NCBI RefSeq assembly: GCF_018129965.1
Contig: NZ_JAFCKW010000009.1
Location: 156,740 to 220,739, forward strand
Direction: 5' to 3'
Length of the DNA stretch: 64,000 bases
Origin: Bradyrhizobium diazoefficiens
GTDB taxonomy: Bacteria; Pseudomonadota; Alphaproteobacteria; Rhizobiales; Xanthobacteraceae
Shown: in pieces, positions 25,166 through 32,645 of the stretch
Layout: each line of letters begins with the position of its first letter
Numbering within the stretch: position 1 is the stretch's first letter
The notes under the pieces: generated by a model
What the model saw: only the letters and a program-made list of their open reading frames with translations
What the model was told of the DNA's origin: nothing
The model's database searches: none
Made by a program: the position numbers and the translations under genes

Positions 25166-26053
25166 TCAGTCTGGCCATATGAAAGGGACACCTCGCCCGA
25201 ACGCATCCTCCGGAAGGCGCGGGCGGGCATTCGCCGCAAGTGGAAATTTTCCCTCCGCGCCAAACCATTCTTCATAAATGGAATCGTACGTGCCATCCTG
25301 GATGACCTGTTGGAGCGCGATGCTCACAGCATCTCTCCACTTGGAGTCATTGGAAGGCAGACCGATCGAGTAAAGTCCTGGGCTATAGACCGGTCCGACC
25401 GCCTCGAAATCTTTCGCCTCAGTGCCCATCACGCCAAGAGCAATGACGTTGTCCTGGGTGAACGCGTCGACCTTCCCCTGCTTCAGGGCCAGGAAGGCTT
25501 CGCCGTCGGTCGGATAGGATGCGATGATGGGGTTGGGATCGCCCAGACTCTTGAGCAATTGCGTGGCGGCAGACCCAGCGTTGCTGCCTTGCTGAACGGC
25601 AATGCGCTTGCCGACGAGATCGTGATAGCCGCTAAATCTGCCCTTGCGGGCGTAAAACTGCTTTCCGGCCCAAAGATAAGGCGGCTCTGCAAAGTCAATA
25701 GCCTGCTCGCGCTGACGCGTGTGGCTCATGCTGGAGATCGTCATGTCGACGCGACCGGCGGTCAGGAAGACGACCCTCGTGGTTGTATCGACCTTGACGA
25801 ACTCCACCTTGATTCCTGGTATTGGAAGCCGCGCCACGACGGCTCGGGCGAGATCCATGTCAAAGCCGGCCCACACGCCGTGATCCATGTAGTTCATGGG
25901 CGGCGCGGAATAGCCAAGCCCGATCGCCACGCTCTTTTGCGAAAGGACACGATCCAGCCGCGATTCCTGCGCGCTTACCGCACTAGCGATGAAGGAGAAC
26001 GCGACCACCAACAGCATGCGCGTGCGTGAAGAATATTGATGCTGACCCACCAT
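25166..26053 (-). CDS. Periplasmic amino acid-type solute-binding protein
   Basis: The protein has an N-terminal signal (TRMLLVVAFSFIASAVSA before QES) and a family 3 solute-binding domain: SVAIGLGYSAPPMNYMDHG, GFDMDLARAVVARL, VDMTISSMSHTRQREQAIDFAEPP and GKRIAVQQGSNAG. The normal arginine in the ligand site is represented by the TRQRE segment. A GTG at 26065 and an ATG at 26017 are alternative starts. It is the first gene of the minus-strand operon that leads to the ATPase, Mo-enzyme and radical SAM genes. The ligand is probably an amino acid or an arsenic-containing analogue such as arsinothricin; the latter is inference. Confidence 0.88.
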   Translation of the reverse strand: MVGQHQYSSRTRMLLVVAFSFIASAVSAQESRLDRVLSQKSVAIGLGYSAPPMNYMDHGVWAGFDMDLARAVVARLPIPGIKVEFVKVDTTTRVVFLTAGRVDMTISSMSHTRQREQAIDFAEPPYLWAGKQFYARKGRFSGYHDLVGKRIAVQQGSNAGSAATQLLKSLGDPNPIIASYPTDGEAFLALKQGKVDAFTQDNVIALGVMGTEAKDFEAVGPVYSPGLYSIGLPSNDSKWRDAVSIALQQVIQDGTYDSIYEEWFGAEGKFPLAANARPRLPEDAFGRGVPFIWPD

Positions 26054-26265
26054 GTCGCGATCCACTTCCCCACGTTGCGCGTAGCGACGAGCGTTCTTCG
26101 TGGATGATGGCAGTCAATCACGGTGTGCCGAAATGAAAATTCGAGCTGAAATCTTGAATATCCTTGCTGTCGACACGGCTGCTGATGCGGCGCGTGCGTA
26201 TCATTCGTGCGGCGCGACCGTCACGGCTCCCCGTCAACTCCAACACGCGCCGACGATGGGTTCTT
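26054..26265. promoter_or_regulatory. Divergent promoter region of the ABC transporter
   Basis: This separates the binding-protein gene (minus) from the first permease gene (plus). Both promoters should be here. I see no clear operator repeat. Confidence 0.4.
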
Positions 26266-26952
26266 ATGTCCGCAGCATCCGACATCGGCCATCTTATCTG
26301 GGGCGGCTACTTTCAGGGAGGCGCCGCCGGGGGCCTGGTTCTCAATATCTTTCTGTTCGCCGTGGCGCTGCTTGCCGGATGCGTTCTCGGCATCCCGCTT
26401 GGTGTTGTAAGAAGCACAACGTCAATATGGGTATATGCCCCTTTGGCCGTGCTGCTCGCCATCATTCGCTCGGTGCCGCTGCTTCTCGTGGTGTTGTGGC
26501 TCTTTATATTTCTTCAGGGGGTTTGTGGCCTACGGCTCGATCCGATCTGGATCGGTTGTCTTGCCCTCTCGCTCTATGCGACGACCCATGTATCGGACAT
26601 TGTCCGGGCCGGAACGCTCGCAATATCACCGAACCATCTCCGAGCTGCCCGGGCCATGGGGCTGGGTTGGTATTCCATCAACTTACATGTCGTGGGCCCG
26701 TTGGCACTTAGAACGGCAACGCCTGCGCTTGCGACATTTGCCGCGACCTTATTGAAGGATTCTTCGGTCTGCTACGTGATCGGCGTGATTGAACTCACCC
26801 AGCTCGTCGTGTTTGCGAGTACGCAGCATCCGGATTCGCTTCTCTCGTATCAACTGGCAGGTGCGCTTCTCTTCTTTGCCGTTTCGGTCGCAAGCATGCG
26901 AATTTCCTATTGGTTCGAACGGCGTCACCGCATCGCAGGAACATTGTCGTAG
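26266..26952 (+). CDS. ABC transporter permease, amino acid type
   Basis: The start at 26266 (MSAASDIGHLIWGG) gives 228 residues, the usual length for HisM/HisQ-type permeases; the longer upstream frame is basic and unlikely. About five membrane segments are visible, with the EAA-like cytoplasmic loop in DIVRAGTLAISPNHLRAARAMGLGW. LLKDSSVCYVIGVIELTQ matches the conserved region after the loop. It should pair with the permease at 27544 to form the heterodimer used by the ATPase at 24342. Confidence 0.88.
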   Translation: MSAASDIGHLIWGGYFQGGAAGGLVLNIFLFAVALLAGCVLGIPLGVVRSTTSIWVYAPLAVLLAIIRSVPLLLVVLWLFIFLQGVCGLRLDPIWIGCLALSLYATTHVSDIVRAGTLAISPNHLRAARAMGLGWYSINLHVVGPLALRTATPALATFAATLLKDSSVCYVIGVIELTQLVVFASTQHPDSLLSYQLAGALLFFAVSVASMRISYWFERRHRIAGTLS

Positions 26953-27194
26953 GACAAGGGAATCCCCGCGGCGCGGACATCTCACCTTGGCTTAAGGCAT
27001 CGGCCGGTGAGCTTTACGTAGCTCGGAGGACCAGCCGCGTCTGGCATCAGGGCATCCTGCATACCATTGCACATAAAACGATCCTTCTAGGTAACTAGAC
27101 AGGTCGAATAAAAGAATCTATTATAGGTTGCGTCATGGTATCGAGCCGCTGGTCGCGCTCAGCGATGACGAGCCCTGTGAGAAGGAGAGTTCCT

Positions 27195-27404
27195 ATGACG
27201 AACGAAAAGAGGAAACTGTTTGTCGAACTCGCACGGAAGTCGCTTGGTTTGGCAGGGGACTCCACCTCTTGTTGCGACACCGGCTCAGAAAATTGCTGCA
27301 GCTCCGAGCACGAAACCGCCGACGCTTGCGAATGCAGCGGGGATGCGCAGGCGACCGAGCCGACGCCGCGAGATGGGCACTCGCGGCCGGCCATGGCTCC
27401 ATAA
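27195..27404 (+). CDS. Cys-rich small protein
   Basis: A 69-residue protein with a good GGAGAG ribosome binding site before ATG 27195. After a helical start (KRKLFVELARKSLGLAG) come STSCCDTGSENCCSSEH and ADACECSGD, giving six Cys in 30 residues, three as pairs or near-pairs. It resembles no named family known to me. It lies between the two permease genes on the same strand. An As(III)-binding or chaperone role is inferred from context and composition; a similar short protein is at 30373. Confidence 0.6.
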   Translation: MTNEKRKLFVELARKSLGLAGDSTSCCDTGSENCCSSEHETADACECSGDAQATEPTPRDGHSRPAMAP

Positions 27405-27543
27405 CTCTCGACTTGATGAACGAGTGCTCCATGGATTGTGAGCCATCCCTGCCGACTCCGGCAGCGAGGAGCCTGGACCAATCGATGAAGCGATGCGGCG
27501 ACGAAATCGGGGGAAGCCGTGCTTCCTGGGCACGAGGGCGCCA

Positions 27544-28242
27544 ATGTACGAATTTGACTGGTCGTTGCCCTTTCGATCTCCCTTTGGGGGGTGGCTGTTG
27601 TACGGGCTTTCGGTCACCCTATACCTGACGCTCGCCTCAACGATCCTCTCACTTCTGCTCGGGGTTCTTGTTGCGATTGGCCGATTTAGCGCGTCGCGCC
27701 TGCCCCGAAGCTTGGCAGCCGGCTACGTCGAGCTGTTCAGGAACGTACCGACTCTCTTCTGGATCATCTTCTTCTACTATGTGGCGCCCGAGCTTGTGCC
27801 GGCAGACCTTTCAGTGTCGGTCAATGGATGGGCCGGCCTCCCCTTCGCCGCCGCCCTCGCCGGCCTCGCCCTCTCGAATGCAGCGCATGTCGCTGAGCTC
27901 GTTCGGGCAGGCATACAAGCGATTCCGGCTCGCCAGAAGTCAGCCGCGCTTGCACTCGGTGTCGGGCCTGTTGCCCTTTGGATTCATGTTCTTCTTCCCC
28001 AAGCCATCCGCTTCAGCCTACCGGCACTGGGACCACGCATGGTGCACAACTGCCATAACTCGGCGTTGGCGATGGTCATCGCAGTGCCTGAGATCGTCTG
28101 GCAGACACGGCAGATCGAGACGACGACCTTTCGCGGCTTCGAGGCGGTCACAATAGCAACGCTCGCTTTCATCGTTCTTACACTGGCAGTCGGCGGACTT
28201 TTCCGCCTCCTTGAGTATCGCATGAAAGCGTGGGCAGTATGA
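27544..28242 (+). CDS. ABC transporter permease, amino acid type
   Basis: The start at 27544 (MYEFDWSLPFRSPFGGWLLYG) gives 232 residues. The sequence shows GLSVTLYLTLASTILSLLLG for the first helix, ELFRNVPTLFWIIFFYY typical of the family, and the EAA loop ELVRAGIQAIPARQKSAALALG. It is the second permease of the transporter. The stop overlaps the start of the AraC-type regulator gene (ATGA). Confidence 0.9.
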   Translation: MYEFDWSLPFRSPFGGWLLYGLSVTLYLTLASTILSLLLGVLVAIGRFSASRLPRSLAAGYVELFRNVPTLFWIIFFYYVAPELVPADLSVSVNGWAGLPFAAALAGLALSNAAHVAELVRAGIQAIPARQKSAALALGVGPVALWIHVLLPQAIRFSLPALGPRMVHNCHNSALAMVIAVPEIVWQTRQIETTTFRGFEAVTIATLAFIVLTLAVGGLFRLLEYRMKAWAV

Positions 28243-29054
28243 TCATCTCGGGGCATACCATAGCAGGGCTCAACACGCCCGTAGGAGGTTCGCGACCAGT
28301 GTTGCTCAGGAATGCTCCGTCACTCGTCGTGGCGGACACAGATCCAGGTTTGCAGGCAACGTTGGCGATCTTGCTCGAGGGACGAGTGGATGTCTGGGGA
28401 AGCTCCACTCTCGCGCAGGCGACAGAACAGGTCGGCTTCGGAACATGTTCGAAGATAGTGCTCGTTGCGGACACGCTACTCAGATCTGCCTGCTATGATC
28501 CGGAAGCGGATTCCTTCCGCAATACACTGCAAAATCACGCGAACTGCTGTCTGACGGTACTTCTCGTCGACTCGGCCAAACCGTGCGAGCTCTCTACGTC
28601 TTTCGGTGTACCGGCCACGATCGCTCGGCCATTCACGATAGATCGTCTCCTGCGCCGCCTCGATGATCTCTTGCGACTACGCGGCGAGCCCAACCTCTGG
28701 TGCGGTCCGTTGAACTGCCATGTCGGGCGCGGGCTCGCATTCTTGGCGTGCAACTATAGGCAGGCTCCGTCTCTTGAGGACATCGCGCAGGCGGTATGCC
28801 TGTCACCCAGTCGTTTCGCGCATCTTTTTCGAGCCGAGCTCGGCAAAAGCCCCAAGGAATACCTGGCACGGTTGCGGGTCGAGGTTGCGAAACGCGCGTT
28901 GCTGGAGGGTAATGAGAAACTCGATAGCATCGCGGATTGGCTTGGCTTTTGTGATGCGCCTCACTTCTCACGGGTGTTTTACAAATATGTCGGGCTATGG
29001 CCGGGCGACTTTCGCAAGGGCAGTCTCAAGCCGCTGTATGCCGCGCGCTGCTGA
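28239..29054 (+). CDS. AraC-family regulator with receiver-like N-terminus
   Basis: A 271-residue protein. The C-terminal 100 residues form the AraC double helix-turn-helix: QAPSLEDIAQAVCLSPSRFAHLFRAELG and DSIADWLGFCDAPHFSRVFYKYVG. The N-terminal 130 residues look like a degenerate response-regulator fold (APSLVVADTDPGLQATLAILLEG...), without an obvious conserved phospho-acceptor set. Several Cys occur (FGTCSK, SACYD, ANCCLTV, PCEL), so direct arsenical sensing is possible. It is coupled to the upstream permease gene and is the likely activator of the transporter block. Confidence 0.8.
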   Translation: MIISGHTIAGLNTPVGGSRPVLLRNAPSLVVADTDPGLQATLAILLEGRVDVWGSSTLAQATEQVGFGTCSKIVLVADTLLRSACYDPEADSFRNTLQNHANCCLTVLLVDSAKPCELSTSFGVPATIARPFTIDRLLRRLDDLLRLRGEPNLWCGPLNCHVGRGLAFLACNYRQAPSLEDIAQAVCLSPSRFAHLFRAELGKSPKEYLARLRVEVAKRALLEGNEKLDSIADWLGFCDAPHFSRVFYKYVGLWPGDFRKGSLKPLYAARC

Positions 29055-29244
29055 GAAGTCTCGTGTTGGGTAGAAAAACTGAGCGCTGATCGTGTTCGGC
29101 CGCCGGTCGATCCGCGCCGTGCGGCAACAGTGGAAGTGCTGACAATTCGATTGATCTAGAATTATAGTTGACGATAGTCAGGGATTTGTTATGCTTTGTC
29201 GTCAGCATTCGACGGCGCGTCATCAAACCGCTACGAGGCCCCTC
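29055..29244. other. Intergenic before arsP
   Basis: An AT-rich stretch around 29153-29190 (TTATAGTTGACGATAGTCAG) may hold the arsP promoter and an operator. No gene is seen. Confidence 0.35.
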
Positions 29245-30330
29245 ATGTCTGCCTTGGATGATCAATTCGCTGGTGTCCCGGACAAGCCCGCAACCAACGC
29301 GCCGACGTCGCGATGGGCGGCATCCATCGCAAACGAGATCGATTTCGCCCTTATCGCTCTCATCCTGATTCCGATCGGCCTGCTTGTTGCCGATCCGACG
29401 AAGTTGGTGCCGGTTCTTCGCGGCACCAAGAATGAGGTTCTGGAAACCTTGCCGTTCATGGCCATCGCGGTCACAGCCGCCAGCGCTACGTTGGCGATAG
29501 GGGCAGAAAGCCTCATCGCCAGAGCCACTAGCCAGCGCGAAGCAACCATGGTGATTCTGTTCGCCATTGCTGGTGCGCTTATGCCGTTTTGTTCGTGTGG
29601 CGTAATTCCGGTGATTGCGAGTCTGCTCGCGGCCGGCGTTCCGCTTGCGCCGGTGATGGCCTTCTGGATGAGCTCGCCTCTCATGGACCCCAATCACTTC
29701 TTCATCACGGCAAGCGCGTTGGGGTGGGAGTTCGCCGTCGCGCGGGCGACCGCTGCTGTCGGTCTTGGCTTGTTCAGCGGTTACGCCACGATGGTCTTTG
29801 TGCGGACCATCGGATTCAAGAACCCCCTGAAAGTTCGTGTCAAACTGGCAGGTGCAAACAGGTACGATCGAAACACGACGGTAGCGATCCGATGGCAATT
29901 CTGGAAGGAACGGGCACGCTCACAATTGTTTGTTTCGCATTGGATCAAGACGTTCTGGTTCCTGCTGAAATGGCTGGCTCTCGCGTTCCTGGTTGAGGGC
30001 CTGATGATCGCGTATTTGCCACCAATGACGATTGCATCCTGGATGCACGGTCGTGGCGCCATGGAAATTCCGCTTGCCGGCGCGCTTGGAGGCATCTTCT
30101 ACGTCAATCCCTTTGCGGCGGTGCCGCTGATCTCCGGATTGATACAGCTGGGATTGAGCCCCGCCGCAGGTCTCACCTTTATCGTGGCCGGCGGTTTGAC
30201 GAGCATTCCTGCGGCAATGGCTGTGTGGGTGCTGGTACGACCGAAGGTGTTTTTCTGGCATCTCGCCCTTTCGGTTGTTGGCGCATTGCTTGCCGGATAC
30301 ACCTACGCCGCCTATCGCCTGTTTGTTTGA
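29245..30330 (+). CDS. arsP: ArsP-like permease (organoarsenical efflux), DUF318 family
   Basis: The start at 29245 follows GAGG at a suitable distance and gives 361 residues; the upstream ATG at 29191 has no such site. The protein has about eight to ten membrane segments. The family signature MPFCSCGVIPV (like the TPFCSC motif of ArsP) lies after the fourth helix, followed by SSPLMDPNHFF. In the second half YVNPFAAVPLI and GLTSIPAAMAVWVL repeat the pattern. ArsP exports trivalent organoarsenicals such as methylarsenite and roxarsone(III). Placing it here supports an organoarsenical as the cluster's product or substrate. Other DUF318 members have unknown roles. Confidence 0.8.
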   Translation: MSALDDQFAGVPDKPATNAPTSRWAASIANEIDFALIALILIPIGLLVADPTKLVPVLRGTKNEVLETLPFMAIAVTAASATLAIGAESLIARATSQREATMVILFAIAGALMPFCSCGVIPVIASLLAAGVPLAPVMAFWMSSPLMDPNHFFITASALGWEFAVARATAAVGLGLFSGYATMVFVRTIGFKNPLKVRVKLAGANRYDRNTTVAIRWQFWKERARSQLFVSHWIKTFWFLLKWLALAFLVEGLMIAYLPPMTIASWMHGRGAMEIPLAGALGGIFYVNPFAAVPLISGLIQLGLSPAAGLTFIVAGGLTSIPAAMAVWVLVRPKVFFWHLALSVVGALLAGYTYAAYRLFV

Positions 30331-30372
30331 CGCCGCAGGCAAGTCGTCTTTCTTGATGCAGGAAAGGAATGG

Positions 30373-30564
30373 ATGATGGGTCAACTGGCAACGTTTCTGG
30401 CGAGGATCTTCCCGTCCAAGAAGGAAAAGAAGGGGCCGTGTTGCGGGATGGAGTTCGAGCAAATCGAGAGCGAGCCTGCTGCGTCCGTCAGCACTGGCAA
30501 GGAGACTTGCGCCTGCTCGACGAATGCAGAGACCAATAAAGTCCGGCCGCAGTCGCTCGCTTAG
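30373..30564 (+). CDS. CCG-motif small protein after arsP
   Basis: A 63-residue protein starting MMGQLATFLARIFPSKKEKKG, then PCCGMEFEQIE and ETCACSTN. Short proteins with a PCCGxxFE motif occur beside DUF318 permeases; the function is unknown. Its vicinal Cys pair suits As(III). It is 42 bp after arsP, so probably co-transcribed. Confidence 0.65.
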   Translation: MMGQLATFLARIFPSKKEKKGPCCGMEFEQIESEPAASVSTGKETCACSTNAETNKVRPQSLA

Positions 30565-30703
30565 GCCGCGGAGCTGCCGGCAGTAATTCCCCTTGGTAAG
30601 ATTCGAGAGATTGCTTGAGAGATTCGGCAATCTCAGCAAGATCCCCTGCCGGGCCATCTCGACAGGGAATATCGAACACTGGCTGGTTGACGCCCAGTGG
30701 ATA

Positions 30704-31231
30704 CTAGGTACGGAACGCTTCCATCCTTCGTGATCCGTTGCGGCCTCGTCCCGGACGGCGCGCTGTCCGTTTGGCAGTCTTGGCCAATTCTACCTTGGCG
30801 CCAAGGATTTCGGCGATGACAGTCTCGGCCTCGGTGAGGAGAAGTTTGCTCAGCTCCCCGCCGGTCAGGTCCCGCCATTTGAGCCGTGTCTTGTAGGGCT
30901 TCGCCGGCTTGAAGCTCTCGGTTGGCTCAAAGGTCTCAACCCTGAACACGATCGCCCGATTAACAGCAACGCTGTCCTCGGTGAACAGGTGCAGTTTGTG
31001 CTCGGCCGCAAACTCCTGCGGCGTCTGCTCGGTAAGCACGATATCCCGATTGAGCATGACGATCCGGCCCTTGTAGTTCTTCTCGGGATTGGCGTCGGGA
31101 TCGAACGGCTCGACGAACGCAACCTGTTCAACGGGTACCAGCTTCTTTCCTATGGTGATGACTTTCGTGTGTATCTCCTGTTTGTGGGTTGAGGAGATTT
31201 CAGTGTGCCGAAGGCGATCGATCCGCTGCAT
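30704..31231 (-). CDS. Conserved hypothetical protein, basic C-terminus
   Basis: The conserved part begins KVITIGKKLVPVEQVAFVEPFDP and includes FKGR/YKGRIVMLNRD, TEQTPQEFAAEH and KPYKTRLKWRDLTGGE, a soluble alpha/beta protein known from Bradyrhizobium-group genomes with no assigned function. The C-terminal tail (RTARRPGRGRNGSRRM) is strongly basic and may contact nucleic acid. ATG 31231 is in frame but leaves 22 unmatched residues; the best ribosome binding site (AGGAG, 31175-31179) precedes an ACG codon at 31168-31166, directly before the conserved start. It marks the change from the arsenic region to the defence island. Confidence 0.6.
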   Translation of the reverse strand: MQRIDRLRHTEISSTHKQEIHTKVITIGKKLVPVEQVAFVEPFDPDANPEKNYKGRIVMLNRDIVLTEQTPQEFAAEHKLHLFTEDSVAVNRAIVFRVETFEPTESFKPAKPYKTRLKWRDLTGGELSKLLLTEAETVIAEILGAKVELAKTAKRTARRPGRGRNGSRRMEAFRT

Positions 31232-31709
31232 AGGAAGGGTTGGGAGTCGAGGCGGAAGGATTGGGAATCTTTGGCTATCCAAGCCCGCGGCTTTATGCCG
31301 ATCTCGCTGTCGCTCATCGAAGGGACACTTCCGTTCCAGTGTATGCCTGTACCGAATCAAGCGCGTGTACCGCGTCGCCGACACGGCACGCGCACCCAAT
31401 GAGGCTCCCGACGCTTACGAAATTGAGTCAGGAGAAAAATTTTCAGGGATGCAGGACCTACGGTACCTGATTCAAAAGACTCGGCAATTTGCGACACATC
31501 CCTCACCTCACCGACAAACTGCGTCTGGCTCGGTCTTGCTTTTTGGACTCTGGCGATTCAAGAGTGACAGCGTATCCTGCGCGCAAGGGATTCGGCGGCG
31601 GAAACTAGCGCCAGGGGGGACGCATTTTTTTGCGGGTCTTGCCGACTGTGGGGGCTGCTTGCCTTCACGGGTTATCTTGGATTCTGCCGCCCACCTTACC
31701 GGAGCGGGC
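31232..31709. other. Intergenic, no gene seen
   Basis: Open frames cross this stretch but none looks coding; it separates two divergent genes and presumably holds their promoters. Confidence 0.4.
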
Positions 31710-32309
31710 GTGCCAAATTCCCGAAAGCGCCGCGAAACAGGACATTCTAAAGAGGCGGGGGACGCTGCAAAGTCATCCGCTGGCGGTTCGCTTGAGCGTT
31801 CGCTCCGAAAATTGGCGATTTCGTCGCGCGATGCCACCGTCAACCAGCTCGCTGAATTCGCGCGTAGCATCGAAGAATCTGACGACATAGCCTATGCGGA
31901 GAAGCTGGATATTCTTATCCGCTCCACCGCGGCCTTGACCGAAGCGCTGGACAACCTCACGCGCTCCGCCCCCCCTAGCCCACCCGAGCTTTTCGAGAAC
32001 AGGACTGACAAGTCAGAGAACCCGTTCGAATTTGTCCATCGCGTCTACGGCGGATTTCTCGATCGCGGCCTATCCAAAGCCGATATCAGATCCCTCGATC
32101 CAAAACTGTATCAGGGCATCCTAAACCGCGAGAAACGGTATAGCGATTCTAGTCTCGTGCTTCCCACCAAGGCTGAGGTCAACGATCAGCAATTGGCTCA
32201 ATTCGAAACCCTGGCCGACGTCATCGCCAGCCTGCCGGACGTCTTTTTGAAGAAGGTGAAGCTCTACCGAGCCATCGCCGTCCGGAAACATCATCGCCTG
32301 AAAAAGTAA
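31710..32309 (+). CDS. Hypothetical protein
   Basis: The GTG at 31710, preceded by GGAGCGG, opens a 199-residue frame (PNSRKRRETGHSKEAG...). Two parts are visible: a helical N-terminal half (LRKLAISSRDATVNQLAEFA, then LDILIRSTAALTEALDNL) and a C-terminal helical domain (PFEFVHRVYGGFLDRGLSKADIRSLDPKLYQGILNREKR) ending in a basic tail. An upstream ATG at 31449 would add 87 low-quality residues. I do not recognise a family. Confidence 0.55.
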   Translation: MPNSRKRRETGHSKEAGDAAKSSAGGSLERSLRKLAISSRDATVNQLAEFARSIEESDDIAYAEKLDILIRSTAALTEALDNLTRSAPPSPPELFENRTDKSENPFEFVHRVYGGFLDRGLSKADIRSLDPKLYQGILNREKRYSDSSLVLPTKAEVNDQQLAQFETLADVIASLPDVFLKKVKLYRAIAVRKHHRLKK

Positions 32310-32396
32310 GACTGCTTGGCGCGAGTAACCAATCGTTAGGGGCTTCGGCTTTACCTTGACCGCATTCTAATTGAGAAATGCGGTCAGGAGCAATAT

Positions 32397-32570
32397 ATGA
32401 AGGACGACAAAGACAACGGTTACCCTAGGGAATCCTGGTCGAGGGGGTTCAGCCAAGCGTTCTTTTCGGGGATTTTGGTAGCTCTCGTAAGCTTTTGGCT
32501 CCTGACCCCGTCACAAACTCCGCAAAGTCGCGACTGCCCGGCCCAGTATGCCTTTGAACGCCGGGCCTGA
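32397..32570 (+). CDS. Small single-span membrane protein
   Basis: A 57-codon frame begins at ATG 32397 with AGGAG seven bases upstream. It has a charged N-terminus (MKDDKDNGYPRESWSRG), one hydrophobic helix (FFSGILVALVSFWLLT) and a short C-terminal part with one Cys. The strong ribosome binding site and the clean helix support a real gene. Function unknown. Confidence 0.5.
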   Translation: MKDDKDNGYPRESWSRGFSQAFFSGILVALVSFWLLTPSQTPQSRDCPAQYAFERRA

Positions 32571-32645
32571 TCCCCGGAAGGCGCGATACTTTTGTTCCGG
32601 GTTTCCTCGGAGTCTGTCTGCTGACAGAGGTCCGGCTTCGTCCGC

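Noticed and set aside
30704..31231. Ku-like DNA end-binding protein
   Set aside because: The basic tail suggested it, but the KVITIGKK core is not the Ku fold.
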